Shown one piece after another: positions 31,605 to 41,054 of a stretch of DNA of 64,000 bases. The DNA lies in the NCBI RefSeq assembly GCF_000788395.1, contig NZ_CP009888.1:558001-622000 (forward strand), given 5' to 3'. This DNA is from Pseudoalteromonas piratica (GTDB taxonomy: Bacteria; Pseudomonadota; Gammaproteobacteria; Enterobacterales; Alteromonadaceae). How positions within the stretch are numbered: the stretch's first letter is position 1; each line of letters opens with the position of its first letter. Below the pieces are notes generated by a model. That model worked only from the letters and a program-made list of their open reading frames with translations. It made no database searches and was not told the origin of the DNA. The translations under genes were made by a program, and so were the position numbers.

Positions 31605-31952
31605 ATGCTAAAGACCATACCCGATCTTATTAAACTCGCTTCAGAGAATGTTAAAAAAGTAAATTCAGCACAAGCAAAAGCCGAAATGGCACAAAATAAT
31701 GGTTTATTAATAGATGTTCGCGAACCTGCAGAACATGCTATTAAAAGTGCCGTTGGTGCGATTAATATTCCTCGCGGTGTACTCGAAATGAAGCTGATCG
31801 AAATTGAAAAAGACGCTGACCGTGCCATTTATCTTCACTGCGCTACTGGTGGTCGCGCCACTTTGGCAGCTGAGCAATTGCAACGTGTTGGCTATAACCA
31901 GGTAACAGTGATTAGCTGTAAAGCAGATGCCGTCTGTGAAACATTTTGTTAG
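31605..31952 (+). CDS. rhodanese-like sulfurtransferase
   Basis: 115-residue single rhodanese domain. Conserved LIDVREPAEHAIKSAVGAINIPRG and the active loop LHCATGGRA, with the catalytic cysteine that carries persulfide, are visible. Two more cysteines near the end (SCKADAVCETFC) are unusual. It has no signal peptide. It pairs with the DUF2892 gene to give the two halves of a YgaP-like unit, divergent from a BigR-like repressor. A strong terminator follows. Confidence 0.9.
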   Translation: MLKTIPDLIKLASENVKKVNSAQAKAEMAQNNGLLIDVREPAEHAIKSAVGAINIPRGVLEMKLIEIEKDADRAIYLHCATGGRATLAAEQLQRVGYNQVTVISCKADAVCETFC

Positions 31953-31956
31953 GAAC

Positions 31957-31986
31957 AAAAAAGGCTTCCAACAGGAAGCCTTTTTT
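31957..31986. terminator. bidirectional terminator
   Basis: AAAAAAGGCTTCC, loop AACA, GGAAGCCTTTTTT: a perfect 13-bp stem between convergent genes, serving the rhodanese and the OmpA-family lipoprotein. Confidence 0.92.
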
Positions 31987-31993
31987 ACTTTAT

Positions 31994-32635
31994 TTATGCT
32001 TGGTTAGGCACTATTTGCACTTCAACGCGGCGGTTTTTCGCTTTACCTGCAGCCGTTTCATTGCTCGCTATCGGGCGCATCTCACCATAGCCCGTTACCG
32101 ATAAGCGCTCACCCATAATCGACTGGTTAATTAAATATTGTTGAACACTGCGCGCACGACGCTCTGAAAGTGTTTGGTTATAGCTCTCGCTACCACTGCT
32201 GTCAGTGTGCCCTTCTATACTTAAATAAGTCTTATCATAATGATTTAGCACATTCGCAATGGAGTTAAGGGTCGCGTGAAACTGCGGCGTAATAGATGCT
32301 TGGTTTGTTGCAAACGTAATATTAGAAGGCATCACTAAACGCAAGTTGTCACCTTCCCTTACCACTTCAACCCCAGAGCCAGATAATTGCTCGCGCATTT
32401 CAGCTTCTTGGCGATCCATATAATCGCCAATTGCAGCACCTGCAATTGCACCCACTGCAGCACCAATAACCGCACGCTTGTTCTTATGATTTGACGTTGA
32501 TTTACCAATTACCGCACCGGTAACAGCACCAATCATGGCACCTTTTTCGGCATTAGTCGTGGCGCACCCCGAAACAGCAAGTGCAGCAGCTAAAATAGAA
32601 ACGTTTAATACTTTACGTGGCAACAAATAATTCAT
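31994..32635 (-). CDS. OmpA-family lipoprotein with glycine zipper
   Basis: 213 residues. A lipoprotein signal (VSILAAALAVSGC, lipobox VSGC) is followed by a glycine-zipper segment (about 32-72, GAMIGAVTGAVIG and AVGAIAGAAIG) and a C-terminal OmpA peptidoglycan-binding domain with IEGHTDSSGSESYNQTLSERRA. It resembles YiaD. It should tie the outer membrane to the cell wall. It is a single gene with its own terminator. Confidence 0.92.
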   Translation of the reverse strand: MNYLLPRKVLNVSILAAALAVSGCATTNAEKGAMIGAVTGAVIGKSTSNHKNKRAVIGAAVGAIAGAAIGDYMDRQEAEMREQLSGSGVEVVREGDNLRLVMPSNITFATNQASITPQFHATLNSIANVLNHYDKTYLSIEGHTDSSGSESYNQTLSERRARSVQQYLINQSIMGERLSVTGYGEMRPIASNETAAGKAKNRRVEVQIVPNQA

Positions 32636-32707
32636 TGTTTAATCTTTCTTCTTGGGAGTTTTGTAAAATGTAATTTGATGTGACTGAATAAACGCTGAAT
32701 CGCAGAG

Positions 32708-33481
32708 TTAATTCACTACAACTGGCGGCAAATCATACAAATCAACCAGTTGAGATAATTCACCTGATTGAGCAAGAGACCACAGTGACTCTTGTACTTG
32801 CTTGATTAACTTTTGATTTTCAGAACGTTTTGACGCAACGGCAAATCCAAGAATCGGTTCATCGTGGCGATAGTTCAATTTTTTTAATCTGTGTGTTGGT
32901 TGGTTTAATACACTTAAAGAATGATCTGCAGTCTGCTCAACGGCGATTACAACATCTAAACGACCTTTGAGCAGTAAATCCATTGCGATTCGTTCACTTT
33001 GAACAGCAACTTTGTTGAGCGCTTTATCATTGTCGAAACGCGCAAAATGAGCTGCCCCGCGTACAACCCCAATGCGCTTACCATATAAATCCTGATAATT
33101 ATTGACCGTAATATCCAGCTCGGTTTGCGCATAAAAGACAAATGGCGAACTCAAAACCATATAAGCAGGCTCAAGAAATACCATGTCACGCGCGCGCTCA
33201 GGCGTTTTTATAAAAGCACCACCAATGTCTGCCTGCCCCGCTTTAATGAGTTGAACACAACGAGAAACAGGACAAGGCGTTAGTTGCAAAGAAATATTTA
33301 GCTGCTTGGAGATACGCATCATAATGTCGATGAGTAGACCTCTAGGTCGGGTTTCACCTAAGGTGTAGCTATAAGGAGGTGCATGATCAACAGCCACAAC
33401 CAATCGCTCATTGGCTTTAACAGAATGTGCGAGCAATAACGTAGCGAAAATTACGATATGTATTAGGTGTTTAAAATTCAA
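32708..33481 (-). CDS. periplasmic solute-binding-like protein (SBP family 3)
   Basis: 257 residues with a signal peptide (IHIVIFATLLLAHSVKA). The SBP_bac_3 fold is visible from VAVDHAPPYSYT, through GLLIDIMMRISKQL and GQADIGGAFIKTPER, to KRIGVVRGAAHFARF. No ABC permease or ATPase is nearby, so it may be an orphan binding protein that senses an amino acid or related compound, as is common in these genomes. A cysteine pair (PCPVSRC) may form a disulfide. Confidence 0.82.
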   Translation of the reverse strand: MNFKHLIHIVIFATLLLAHSVKANERLVVAVDHAPPYSYTLGETRPRGLLIDIMMRISKQLNISLQLTPCPVSRCVQLIKAGQADIGGAFIKTPERARDMVFLEPAYMVLSSPFVFYAQTELDITVNNYQDLYGKRIGVVRGAAHFARFDNDKALNKVAVQSERIAMDLLLKGRLDVVIAVEQTADHSLSVLNQPTHRLKKLNYRHDEPILGFAVASKRSENQKLIKQVQESLWSLAQSGELSQLVDLYDLPPVVVN

Positions 33482-33833
33482 AGTTCTGCCTTACTACAGA
33501 GTGGCAAAAAATCCTTGTTCTGCGTTGCATACCGTTTGATTCTAGCCAAAAAGGTAAGCTAAAAAAACCTAAAATACGATATTTCTCATACACAAATGTA
33601 AGAATTTTTTAATATACAGTGGGTTACCACATCAAAATGATACTTTTTATTAGTGTATTTACTTTAAATCAACCACTAAGTAAAAATCAAATATTACAAT
33701 GATTTAGAGACCTCTCAAGACGTAACAAAGCACGAGTACACCAATGGCAATATTTACTTATTCAAACATTTATTGCCATTTTTTCTGAAAAGCTATATTT
33801 TGCAATCAGTTTTCCCTCAACTCTAGGTGACCC
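33482..33833. other. gene-free stretch with a long hairpin before the LytS-type gene
   Basis: 352 bp between divergent genes with no supported ORF. AATGGCAATA (33743-33752) and TATTGCCATT (33771-33780) pair perfectly over 10 bp around an 18-base loop. TTTT follows, a terminator-like element 50 bp ahead of the kinase start. Confidence 0.5.
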
Positions 33834-34973
33834 TTGCATTGGATAGCAAAGTATAAATTGGCGATTGGCATTAACTTGCTACTCTTTTCATTTATTCTTC
33901 TTATCAGTATTTCTTGGCAATTTGGTCCCTTAGGTATTGAGGATGTAAATGTTGCACGCCTTACCCACTACAGTGTGCATATAATTGCTCTTCCAATACT
34001 GTGTATTTATCTGCCCCTTAGATACATTAAACAAAGATTTAATAGTGGCAAAAAGGCTTATTTAGCTGGCTTAGTACTCAGCGTGTTTGCTGGTGTTGTA
34101 AGCGCAACCTATACGCACACAATATCTGTTCCCGGCAGCTTTCTATTCAAAGTTGAGGGCGGTACCAAACAAGTCGATGATCCTGATTATGTGCATGGTA
34201 GTGACACCAATTCTTATGTGTCGCTTATCATAACCACCAATGTGAAGGGGTATGACAAACCTCTTGGGCCTGCATACTTTTATGTTGAAAGCTTTTTGCA
34301 TAGCCTTTTTTATTGTGTGTATATGCTGTGTTACCTTCAAGCATTTGGTATTTTGCATAAGCACAAACTAAAAACACAACTGAAGCAACAACAGCTTGAT
34401 GTATTGCAGTACCAACTGAATCCTCACTTTTTGTTTAACTCATTAAATAGTATTCGCGGAATGCTCTATGAGGATGTGAATGAAGCCAAAAAACTCTTGC
34501 TTGAGTTTCGTCAATTGTTCAAACACCATTTTGATAACAAAAAACACTGCATTGCGTTACAGCAAGAATTACTGCTTTGCCGCCATTACCTCCAACTTGA
34601 AAAAGTGCGTTTTGAAGAGCGCCTTAATCTTAATATCTCAGTACCAAAAGAGTGTGAGAGTTTACTCGTACCCAGTATGAGTATCTTTACCCTCATTGAG
34701 AATGCTATCAAACATGGTATTGGCCAATTGCCGCAAGGTGGTTGCATCAATATTGATGTTAATCAGCAAGGCAAAAAGCTATGTATTGTGATCAGCAATC
34801 CAATTAATATCTCAGCCCGCCATGCTGATGGCACTCGCACTGGCTTAACCAATTTAGAAGCGCGTTTGGCATTGTTATATCGCGATAACTTTTCCATAAA
34901 TTGCGAACGCACTACAGATCAATTTAGCGTTGAACTGCAAATACCAGTTAAAAAGGATAAAAGCAGTGAATAG
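33834..34973 (+). CDS. LytS/YehU-type sensor histidine kinase
   Basis: 379 residues. Four hydrophobic spans (about 8-170) with a periplasmic loop lead to a His_kinase domain with H198 in YQLNPHFLFNSLNSIRG. The N-box is LIENAIKHGI and the G-box is GTRTGLTNLEARL, so it looks fully active. It starts at TTG 33834 with TAGGTG just upstream; no ATG gives a full-length product. Such kinases usually pair with LytTR regulators, but none is in the window. The degenerate paralogue follows with an 8-base overlap. Confidence 0.86.
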   Translation: MHWIAKYKLAIGINLLLFSFILLISISWQFGPLGIEDVNVARLTHYSVHIIALPILCIYLPLRYIKQRFNSGKKAYLAGLVLSVFAGVVSATYTHTISVPGSFLFKVEGGTKQVDDPDYVHGSDTNSYVSLIITTNVKGYDKPLGPAYFYVESFLHSLFYCVYMLCYLQAFGILHKHKLKTQLKQQQLDVLQYQLNPHFLFNSLNSIRGMLYEDVNEAKKLLLEFRQLFKHHFDNKKHCIALQQELLLCRHYLQLEKVRFEERLNLNISVPKECESLLVPSMSIFTLIENAIKHGIGQLPQGGCINIDVNQQGKKLCIVISNPINISARHADGTRTGLTNLEARLALLYRDNFSINCERTTDQFSVELQIPVKKDKSSE

Positions 34974-35907
34974 GTCGCATGATTACTACATTGCCCAAGG
35001 CATTATTACTTCTCTGATTTTACTCTTTCCGCTTGTGGCAGTTACCTTTTTTGCGCCAGAGAAACTTATGCAACACGCGCTCGAGTGGTTGTTATATACA
35101 CTTATGCTTGTTTCAGTATGGCACTTAGTAACCCGTCGTTTTATTAAACGCATGTTGCAAAAACAACGTTTTTACCGTGCCCTTGTTGTACTCAGTGCGG
35201 TGATTATTACAGTGGCAATCCTTTATCTGCCGAGCATGTTACTCAGTTATTTTTGGTATGATGATGCTGCGGAGCGGCAACAATTGGTTAAATCACTAAC
35301 AAAGTTTAATTTATTTTTGAGCTTCGTTTGGACAATTGGTTACGTCAGCGCTCAGGCAATCCGTGAAAAGGCCAGCATTGAAAAAAGTATTAAGCATCAC
35401 TCCCTTAAAATGCTTGCTCAGCAAGTGCAACCCGCGTTCTTATACCAGTGCTTAGATAATATTGAAGCGCTAATGGACAAAGACACCGATGCAGCGAGCG
35501 AATCAATCACAGACTTAGCTGAACTATTACGCTATAAGCTGCAAGCTGGAAAGCAAGATTTAGTGGAGCTAAAACAAGAGTTGAACGCCATCAAATACAT
35601 GCAGCGTCTAGCCAATGCGGGCGATCTGACGCTCTCAATCTCTGAAGAGCTGGAGTTGCGATCAGTCACCATACCACCGCTGTTGGTATACAACCTGCTA
35701 TATATGCTTAACTTAAAAGTCGCTCAGCCACTTCATGTCGATGTATCGCTCAGTGCACAAGCTTGTACGATTTCAGTATCAGGATTTAGTTATCAGCCTA
35801 GGCTTATCATCTCGCGTATCAAAGGCCATTACATTGACTTTTTTACCAGTCAGCAAGCCAAAATTAACTTTCAAGACAAGCGGCTAAACCTCACTATTAT
35901 TGTGTAA
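34966..35907 (+). CDS. degenerate LytS-like protein (probable pseudokinase)
   Basis: 313 residues with four hydrophobic spans (about 9-130) and a His_kinase-like region. Where the preceding kinase has QLNPHFLFNSLN this has QVQPAFLYQCLD, so the phosphoacceptor histidine is alanine (A157, codon at 35434-35436). The N-box asparagine motif and the glycine-rich ATP loop are also absent. Helix pattern and dimerisation region are kept (DLAELLRYKLQ, ELNAIKYMQRL). GTG 34966 with AAGGA upstream is chosen; the frame is open to 34930. It probably forms a heterodimer with the active kinase. It overlaps that gene by 8 bases. Confidence 0.8.
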   Translation: MNRSHDYYIAQGIITSLILLFPLVAVTFFAPEKLMQHALEWLLYTLMLVSVWHLVTRRFIKRMLQKQRFYRALVVLSAVIITVAILYLPSMLLSYFWYDDAAERQQLVKSLTKFNLFLSFVWTIGYVSAQAIREKASIEKSIKHHSLKMLAQQVQPAFLYQCLDNIEALMDKDTDAASESITDLAELLRYKLQAGKQDLVELKQELNAIKYMQRLANAGDLTLSISEELELRSVTIPPLLVYNLLYMLNLKVAQPLHVDVSLSAQACTISVSGFSYQPRLIISRIKGHYIDFFTSQQAKINFQDKRLNLTIIV

Positions 35908-37087
35908 GTTGCCCTGTTACTCTTTGGTATGGCCGCAACGAAAATACACTCAGCACTGCCAATAAATGGTCAATCAGATCCGCCTGCAAATGCTCATAGG
36001 GGATCCATCGCTTGTCGCTACTAAAGCAATAAATCTCAACAGGTAAACCTTCAGATGTTGGTGCTAATTCACGTACCATCAGTGTTAAGTCTTTGTTTAG
36101 GGCCTGATGTTGGCGTAAATATTCTTCAGCATAAATACGAAAAAGCCTGATATTACTTTTATCTATCGCCTCTTCAAATTGCTGCTGAGAAAGAATATCC
36201 GCAACAATGTGATGTGATTTAATCGCATCAATAAATTCATTATCAATAATGCAAATGCTGTTTAAATCAAGATTAATTGCACGTTTTATTCTGCGCCCGC
36301 CTGACTCCTGCATGCCTCGCCAATTCTTGAATGACTGAGAAATAAGCGCATAAGTTGGCACTGTGGTAATGGTTTTATCCCAATTTCGAACTTTAACAGT
36401 GTTGAGGCCAAGCTCTTCAATTTCACCATCGGCACCATATTGATCAAGCTGAATCCAATCACCATCCGCAACCAAGCGATTTGCCGCGATCTGAATACTT
36501 GCAACAAACCCCAATATCGTGTCTTTAAAGACTAACAATAGCATCGCAGCAAGTGCACCAAAGCCTGACAATATATAAGCAGGTGATTTATCCAATAAGA
36601 CACTAACAACTAAAATCGAGGTCACAATAAAGGTAATCAGTTTTACCACCTGAATAATGCCCAAAATGGGCACATCTTTGGCAAAGCTGAGCTGGTTATA
36701 AGCTGCCCCAGCGATACTAATAATCGAACTAAAAATGAAGCCGCTGTAAATCACCGCGAGAATTTGGCCTACAGTACTGTAAAAAAGCTCCCCCTCTTCA
36801 CCAGGAAGGTAGAAATAGTGAAAGCTTGATAGAAATGCCACACTACAAATAAAACCAGCGAGTCGGCGATTTAATTTTGTCAGTAATGGCTTTAATTGCC
36901 CTAAACGATGAGGGGAAATATAGACAGCGAGCTTTTCAAAGCTCGGTAAAATTAAGTGCCTAGCAACAAAATAAAGCACGACAAGCAATAATATGCCTGA
37001 GCAAATAGAAAGCGCTTTTGGTAGCCAAACCACGGTTGGGAAAGTTTCAGATAACCATGGTGCTAATAGCTGTTCTATTTTGCTCAT
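35897..37087 (-). CDS. MscS-family mechanosensitive channel (YbdG type)
   Basis: 396 residues. Five hydrophobic spans (about 22-190) include the pore helix region GALAAMLLLVFKDTILGFVASIQIAANRLV. The MscS beta domain follows with GDWIQLDQYGADGEIEELGLNTVKVRNWDKTITTVPTY cut into its usual blocks. The C-terminal extension resembles E. coli YbdG, a small-conductance osmotic channel. It opens on hypo-osmotic shock. Its 3' end overlaps the convergent pseudokinase by 11 bases. Confidence 0.9.
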   Translation of the reverse strand: MSKIEQLLAPWLSETFPTVVWLPKALSICSGILLLVVLYFVARHLILPSFEKLAVYISPHRLGQLKPLLTKLNRRLAGFICSVAFLSSFHYFYLPGEEGELFYSTVGQILAVIYSGFIFSSIISIAGAAYNQLSFAKDVPILGIIQVVKLITFIVTSILVVSVLLDKSPAYILSGFGALAAMLLLVFKDTILGFVASIQIAANRLVADGDWIQLDQYGADGEIEELGLNTVKVRNWDKTITTVPTYALISQSFKNWRGMQESGGRRIKRAINLDLNSICIIDNEFIDAIKSHHIVADILSQQQFEEAIDKSNIRLFRIYAEEYLRQHQALNKDLTLMVRELAPTSEGLPVEIYCFSSDKRWIPYEHLQADLIDHLLAVLSVFSLRPYQRVTGQLTQ

Positions 37088-37101
37088 AAAGATCCTTTTA
37101 A

Positions 37102-38013
37102 TTAATTAGAGTGTGCTGGCGTTACCTTAGGTAATTCAGAGTTCTCTTGCATCAGTGCGATTTGTACGTCTTTGTTCTGCCAAATATCATTCAATTTTTG
37201 CTGAAACTCAACTCTAAACTCGCGATCATGCTGATAATTACCAAGTAAATCTGGCGAGATAGATTGAACTTTGATATCGACGTGAATTTTGCTGAGTTTA
37301 CCAAATAGCATATCCTTGCAAATCGTTTCAGAGGTACCGTGATAAACAATGCTAGTATTGAGCAAACCATCCATCTTCTCACCAAGTACTTCCAACGCAA
37401 ACGCAATCCCACCGGCTTTAGGCTTGAGCAAATGCTTAAAAGGGCTGCGCTGTTTTTGATGTTTTTCGGAAGTAAATCGCGAGCCTTCAACAAAATTAAT
37501 AATGGTTGTTGGGTTTAATCGGAAATGACGACAAGCACGTTTGGTGCGCTCTACATCCATACCTTTTAGTTTTGGGTTTTTAGCCACTTTGGCTTTACTC
37601 ACGCGCTTCATAAATGGCATATCCATCGCCCATGCCCCAGCACCAACAAATGGCACCCACTTAAGCTCATCTTTTAAAAAGAATTTCGGCGCAGGCAAAC
37701 GGCCAAGACCACTCAATACCATAATGTCGAGCCAGCTCTGGTGATTTGAAATCAGTAAGTACCAAGCACTCTCGTCTAACTCACCTTCAACATCAACTTG
37801 CCAATTATCACATGCAAGCCAGACCCCGAAATAGTTGCCCTTACACCAACCTTTATAAGCAAGGTGCAATACATCACGGATAAGTTGAATCGGCAAAACA
37901 ATTTTTAATAGTCCTAACAAAAAGACAATGGCGCCCCATAATACGACATTGCCTACAAGCACAGTAAACACGATTGGCGCAAGCAACACACCCGGTAAAA
38001 ATCTGGCTAGCAT
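37102..38013 (-). CDS. 1-acyl-glycerol-3-phosphate acyltransferase-like protein (YihG type)
   Basis: 303 residues with an N-terminal hydrophobic region (about 1-45) and the PlsC motifs SNHQSWLDIM (HxxxxD, about 90-99) and NFVEGSRFT (about 170). It transfers an acyl chain to a lysophospholipid at the inner membrane. It is a paralogue of the next upstream gene and overlaps it by seven bases, a tandem duplication in one operon. An extra acyl-chain preference for membrane remodelling is likely but not readable. Confidence 0.9.
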   Translation of the reverse strand: MLARFLPGVLLAPIVFTVLVGNVVLWGAIVFLLGLLKIVLPIQLIRDVLHLAYKGWCKGNYFGVWLACDNWQVDVEGELDESAWYLLISNHQSWLDIMVLSGLGRLPAPKFFLKDELKWVPFVGAGAWAMDMPFMKRVSKAKVAKNPKLKGMDVERTKRACRHFRLNPTTIINFVEGSRFTSEKHQKQRSPFKHLLKPKAGGIAFALEVLGEKMDGLLNTSIVYHGTSETICKDMLFGKLSKIHVDIKVQSISPDLLGNYQHDREFRVEFQQKLNDIWQNKDVQIALMQENSELPKVTPAHSN

Positions 38014-38909
38014 GATACTTCCTCAGCTGCTTGAGTATGCTTTAACTTAGCCAACTGCTGATCTTTACCTTGCCATAAGTCGTTTAGTTCATTTTGAAAT
38101 TGCACGCGGAATTCAGAGTCATTTGAATAGTTACCAACCCAGTTTGACGACACTGGCTTAACTTCAATATGTACGCGGATTTCAGGTACTTTACCTGCCA
38201 AGTAGTCAAAGAAAGTAGGTGTACCTTTCGGATAACAAATTGTGACATCTACGAGCTTATTCAGTTGCTCACCCATTGCTTCCATAACAAACGCAACGCC
38301 GCCTGCTTTAGGTTTTAATAAGTTATCGAACTGACTTTTTTGACGAATATGCTTGTCTTTAGTGAAACGCGTACCTTCTACAAAGTTAACAATACTCACC
38401 GGTACATGCTTAAACTTGGCACAGGCTTTCTTTGTGGTTTCCATATCTTTGGTGCGCAGCGATGGGTTTTTCTTTAGCTGGCTTTTACTCGCTCGTTTCA
38501 TAAATGGGAAATCGAGCGCCCACCATGCCAAACCTAAAAATGGCACATAGATCAGCTCTTTTTTAAGAAAGAAATTAAGGAAAGGGATTTTCTTATGCAA
38601 TACACGCTGCATAACAAGTATATCGACCCAAGATTGATGGTTAGCCACCACCAAATACCAGTCTTTATAAGTGAATTCTGGGTTACCTGTAATAACCAAT
38701 TTTGTCGGTGTAAAAATATACTGAATTATGCTGTTGGTACCAACCCAACGGCTTGCACACCATTTCGCAACAAGGCTCCACATTGCTTGCCATGGTTTGA
38801 TTGGTAATAACTTTAAAACACCAGCCAGAAAAATTGGGGCAAACCAAAACAAGGTGTTGACTGTGTAAAACAGTAATGAAATTAGGGCTCTTAAATAATA
38901 CAAGATCAC
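38007..38909 (-). CDS. 1-acyl-glycerol-3-phosphate acyltransferase-like protein (YihG type), paralogue
   Basis: 300 residues, same layout as its downstream neighbour: hydrophobic N-terminus, VANHQSWVDIL (HxxxxD) and NFVEGTRFT. The two share long near-identical blocks (FPFMKRASK versus MPFMKRVSK, LLKPKAGGVAF versus LLKPKAGGIAF) but differ in the acceptor-side region, so they may differ in acyl or head-group choice. It is first in a two-gene operon. The bidirectional terminator of speA lies 30 bp upstream. Confidence 0.9.
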   Translation of the reverse strand: MILYYLRALISLLFYTVNTLFWFAPIFLAGVLKLLPIKPWQAMWSLVAKWCASRWVGTNSIIQYIFTPTKLVITGNPEFTYKDWYLVVANHQSWVDILVMQRVLHKKIPFLNFFLKKELIYVPFLGLAWWALDFPFMKRASKSQLKKNPSLRTKDMETTKKACAKFKHVPVSIVNFVEGTRFTKDKHIRQKSQFDNLLKPKAGGVAFVMEAMGEQLNKLVDVTICYPKGTPTFFDYLAGKVPEIRVHIEVKPVSSNWVGNYSNDSEFRVQFQNELNDLWQGKDQQLAKLKHTQAAEEVSC

Positions 38910-38938
38910 ACCACTTATCAGATTTATTCGATGAACAA

Positions 38939-38971
38939 GCTAAAAAAGGCCATATTTTAGCCTTTTTTAGC
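38939..38971. terminator. terminator after speA
   Basis: GCTAAAAAAGGC and GCCTTTTTTAGC pair perfectly over 12 bp around a 9-base loop. It ends speA on the minus strand, and it separates speA from the downstream acyltransferase operon. Confidence 0.88.
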
Positions 38972-39008
38972 GCAGCAATAAATAGCTAGACTCTAGTCTT
39001 ACAGCTGG

Positions 39009-40889
39009 TCAGTCTTCAAAGTAAGTGTAGCCACTTAGTCCTGCTTCTAACTCTGCCAAATACGACTGTTGTAACGCCTGCGATAAGCTACTTGCTGCTA
39101 ATCGATTTTGATAAGTGGTTTTAAGATCGCTCTCATTGTAGTGAACATATCTCAGCACATCTTCTACACTGTCACCCTTTAAGGCATTGGTAAGTGCAAA
39201 TCCATTGTCATCTAGCTCAATATGCACTGAATCTGTATCACCAAAGAGGTTATGTAAATCACCTAAAATCTCTTGGTAAGCCCCCACCATAAACATCGCA
39301 AGGTGATACTGCTCACCAGGTTTGTAAGGAGGGATCGGTAAACTTGCTTCAATACCAGCACCGTCTACGTATTCACGAATTTGGCCATCAGAGTCACACG
39401 TAATGTCTTGAATAATCGCACGCTGCGAACACGCTTCATCTAAGCGTTCAATTGGCATCACTGGGAATAACTGTTGAATACCCCATACATCCGGTAATGA
39501 TTGGAATAATGAGAAATTAACAAACAACTTGTCTGCAAGCTTCTCATTTAAATCATCAATCACCTCACGGTGCGAACGAGCATTAATACTTAGCTGTGCT
39601 CGCACTGCACGAAGAATATCAAAATATAAGGTTTCAATTTGCGACCAATCGGTCATCGATAATAACCCGTGCACGTATTGCTCATGTGCTTCGCTAAACA
39701 AATGCATTGCATCGTGGTAAATTTCAAGCGCTAACCGCGGCGTTAAGCGCTGTTTCGCTTGCCACATTTCTTGCAGTACTTGAGGCGAGCTATCTGAAAG
39801 CACAATATCACTGTGTAATTTTGGTGCTTCTTCAACATCAATAACATCTGTGATGAGCACCGCATGATGCGCTGTCAGCGCACGTCCTGACTCAGTAATA
39901 ATGTCCGGCTGCGGCAGGTTATTCGCTTCACAGGTATCAGCAAAGGTATTTACAACATTGCGCGCATACTCCGCCACAGTGTAATTCATCGAGCACGAAT
40001 TACGTGAACCAGAACCTTCGTAATCCACACCTAAACCACCGCCGACATCAATCGTTTTAAGCGCGACACCCATTTGGCAAAGCTCAGCATAATGACGTGC
40101 ACACTCTTTTAATGCACGGTGAATATCGCGAATATTCGCAATTTGTGAACCAATGTGGAAATGCACAAGTGTAAGTAAGTGCTCTTTTCCTACTTTTTTC
40201 AAACGCTCAATAGCGCTCAACACTTGGCTAGCCGTAAGGCCAAATTTGCCTTTTTCACCACCCGTGTTTTGCCATTTCCCTTTACCCACAGAGTTAAGGC
40301 GAATACGAATACCAATGCCAGGTTCGATACCTAAAGTTTCAATTTCTTGCAATAACACATCAAGCTCTGAGAGCTTTTCAACGACAATATTTACGTCATG
40401 GCCCATCGCTTGACCAATACACGCTAAACGCAAAAACTCGCTGTCTTTGTAGCCATTGCAAACGATTTTAATTGGCTTGTCTGCCACACCTAAAATCGCC
40501 ATTAGTTCAGGCTTAGAACCTGCTTCAAGGCCTACTTTGTTGCTTTGATGAGCAAGCAGCTTTTTTACTACTGACGACTGCTGATTAACTTTAATGGGAT
40601 AAACACAGGTGTATTTGCCCTGATAATTTCGACTTTGTTTTGCATCCGCAAACGCACCAACTAGCGTATCAACACGCGACTGTAAAATATCAGTAAAACG
40701 AACCAACACAGGTAAGGTTAAGCCTTGTTCCTTAAATTGCTCAGTTAACTGCGCTAAAGAAACACCTTGCTTTGTCTGGTCCTTATCAGGAAATGCTACT
40801 AGCTCACCTTGTTCATTAATATCAAAGTAACCTTCACTCCAGTGAGCAATGTTATAAGTTTCACGTGCGTTTGTTATAGCCAATGTCAT
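39009..40889 (-). CDS. speA: biosynthetic arginine decarboxylase
   Basis: 626-residue PLP enzyme (fold III) making agmatine from arginine, the first step of polyamine synthesis by the agmatine route. The PLP lysine lies in CVYPIKVNQQ. The glycine-rich phosphate site is DVGGGLGVDYEGS, and HFHIGSQIANI and the C-terminal CDSDGQI are typical. It is slightly shorter than the E. coli protein (658). It is divergent from speE, so polyamine genes meet at one 165-bp control region. Confidence 0.96.
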   Translation of the reverse strand: MTLAITNARETYNIAHWSEGYFDINEQGELVAFPDKDQTKQGVSLAQLTEQFKEQGLTLPVLVRFTDILQSRVDTLVGAFADAKQSRNYQGKYTCVYPIKVNQQSSVVKKLLAHQSNKVGLEAGSKPELMAILGVADKPIKIVCNGYKDSEFLRLACIGQAMGHDVNIVVEKLSELDVLLQEIETLGIEPGIGIRIRLNSVGKGKWQNTGGEKGKFGLTASQVLSAIERLKKVGKEHLLTLVHFHIGSQIANIRDIHRALKECARHYAELCQMGVALKTIDVGGGLGVDYEGSGSRNSCSMNYTVAEYARNVVNTFADTCEANNLPQPDIITESGRALTAHHAVLITDVIDVEEAPKLHSDIVLSDSSPQVLQEMWQAKQRLTPRLALEIYHDAMHLFSEAHEQYVHGLLSMTDWSQIETLYFDILRAVRAQLSINARSHREVIDDLNEKLADKLFVNFSLFQSLPDVWGIQQLFPVMPIERLDEACSQRAIIQDITCDSDGQIREYVDGAGIEASLPIPPYKPGEQYHLAMFMVGAYQEILGDLHNLFGDTDSVHIELDDNGFALTNALKGDSVEDVLRYVHYNESDLKTTYQNRLAASSLSQALQQSYLAELEAGLSGYTYFED

Positions 40890-41054
40890 CTCTTTATAAA
40901 GTCATCTAATTGAGAATATTTTAATTTGCTTTTCAGCCGCTAGCCATAAAAATTAAATTGTTCGGCTATAATTTTATTTTCTAATTGAGTCACACGCATT
41001 TCACTGGCAAAATTGCCGCGATTTTTAAACATACAATGGTAAGTGAAAACTACT

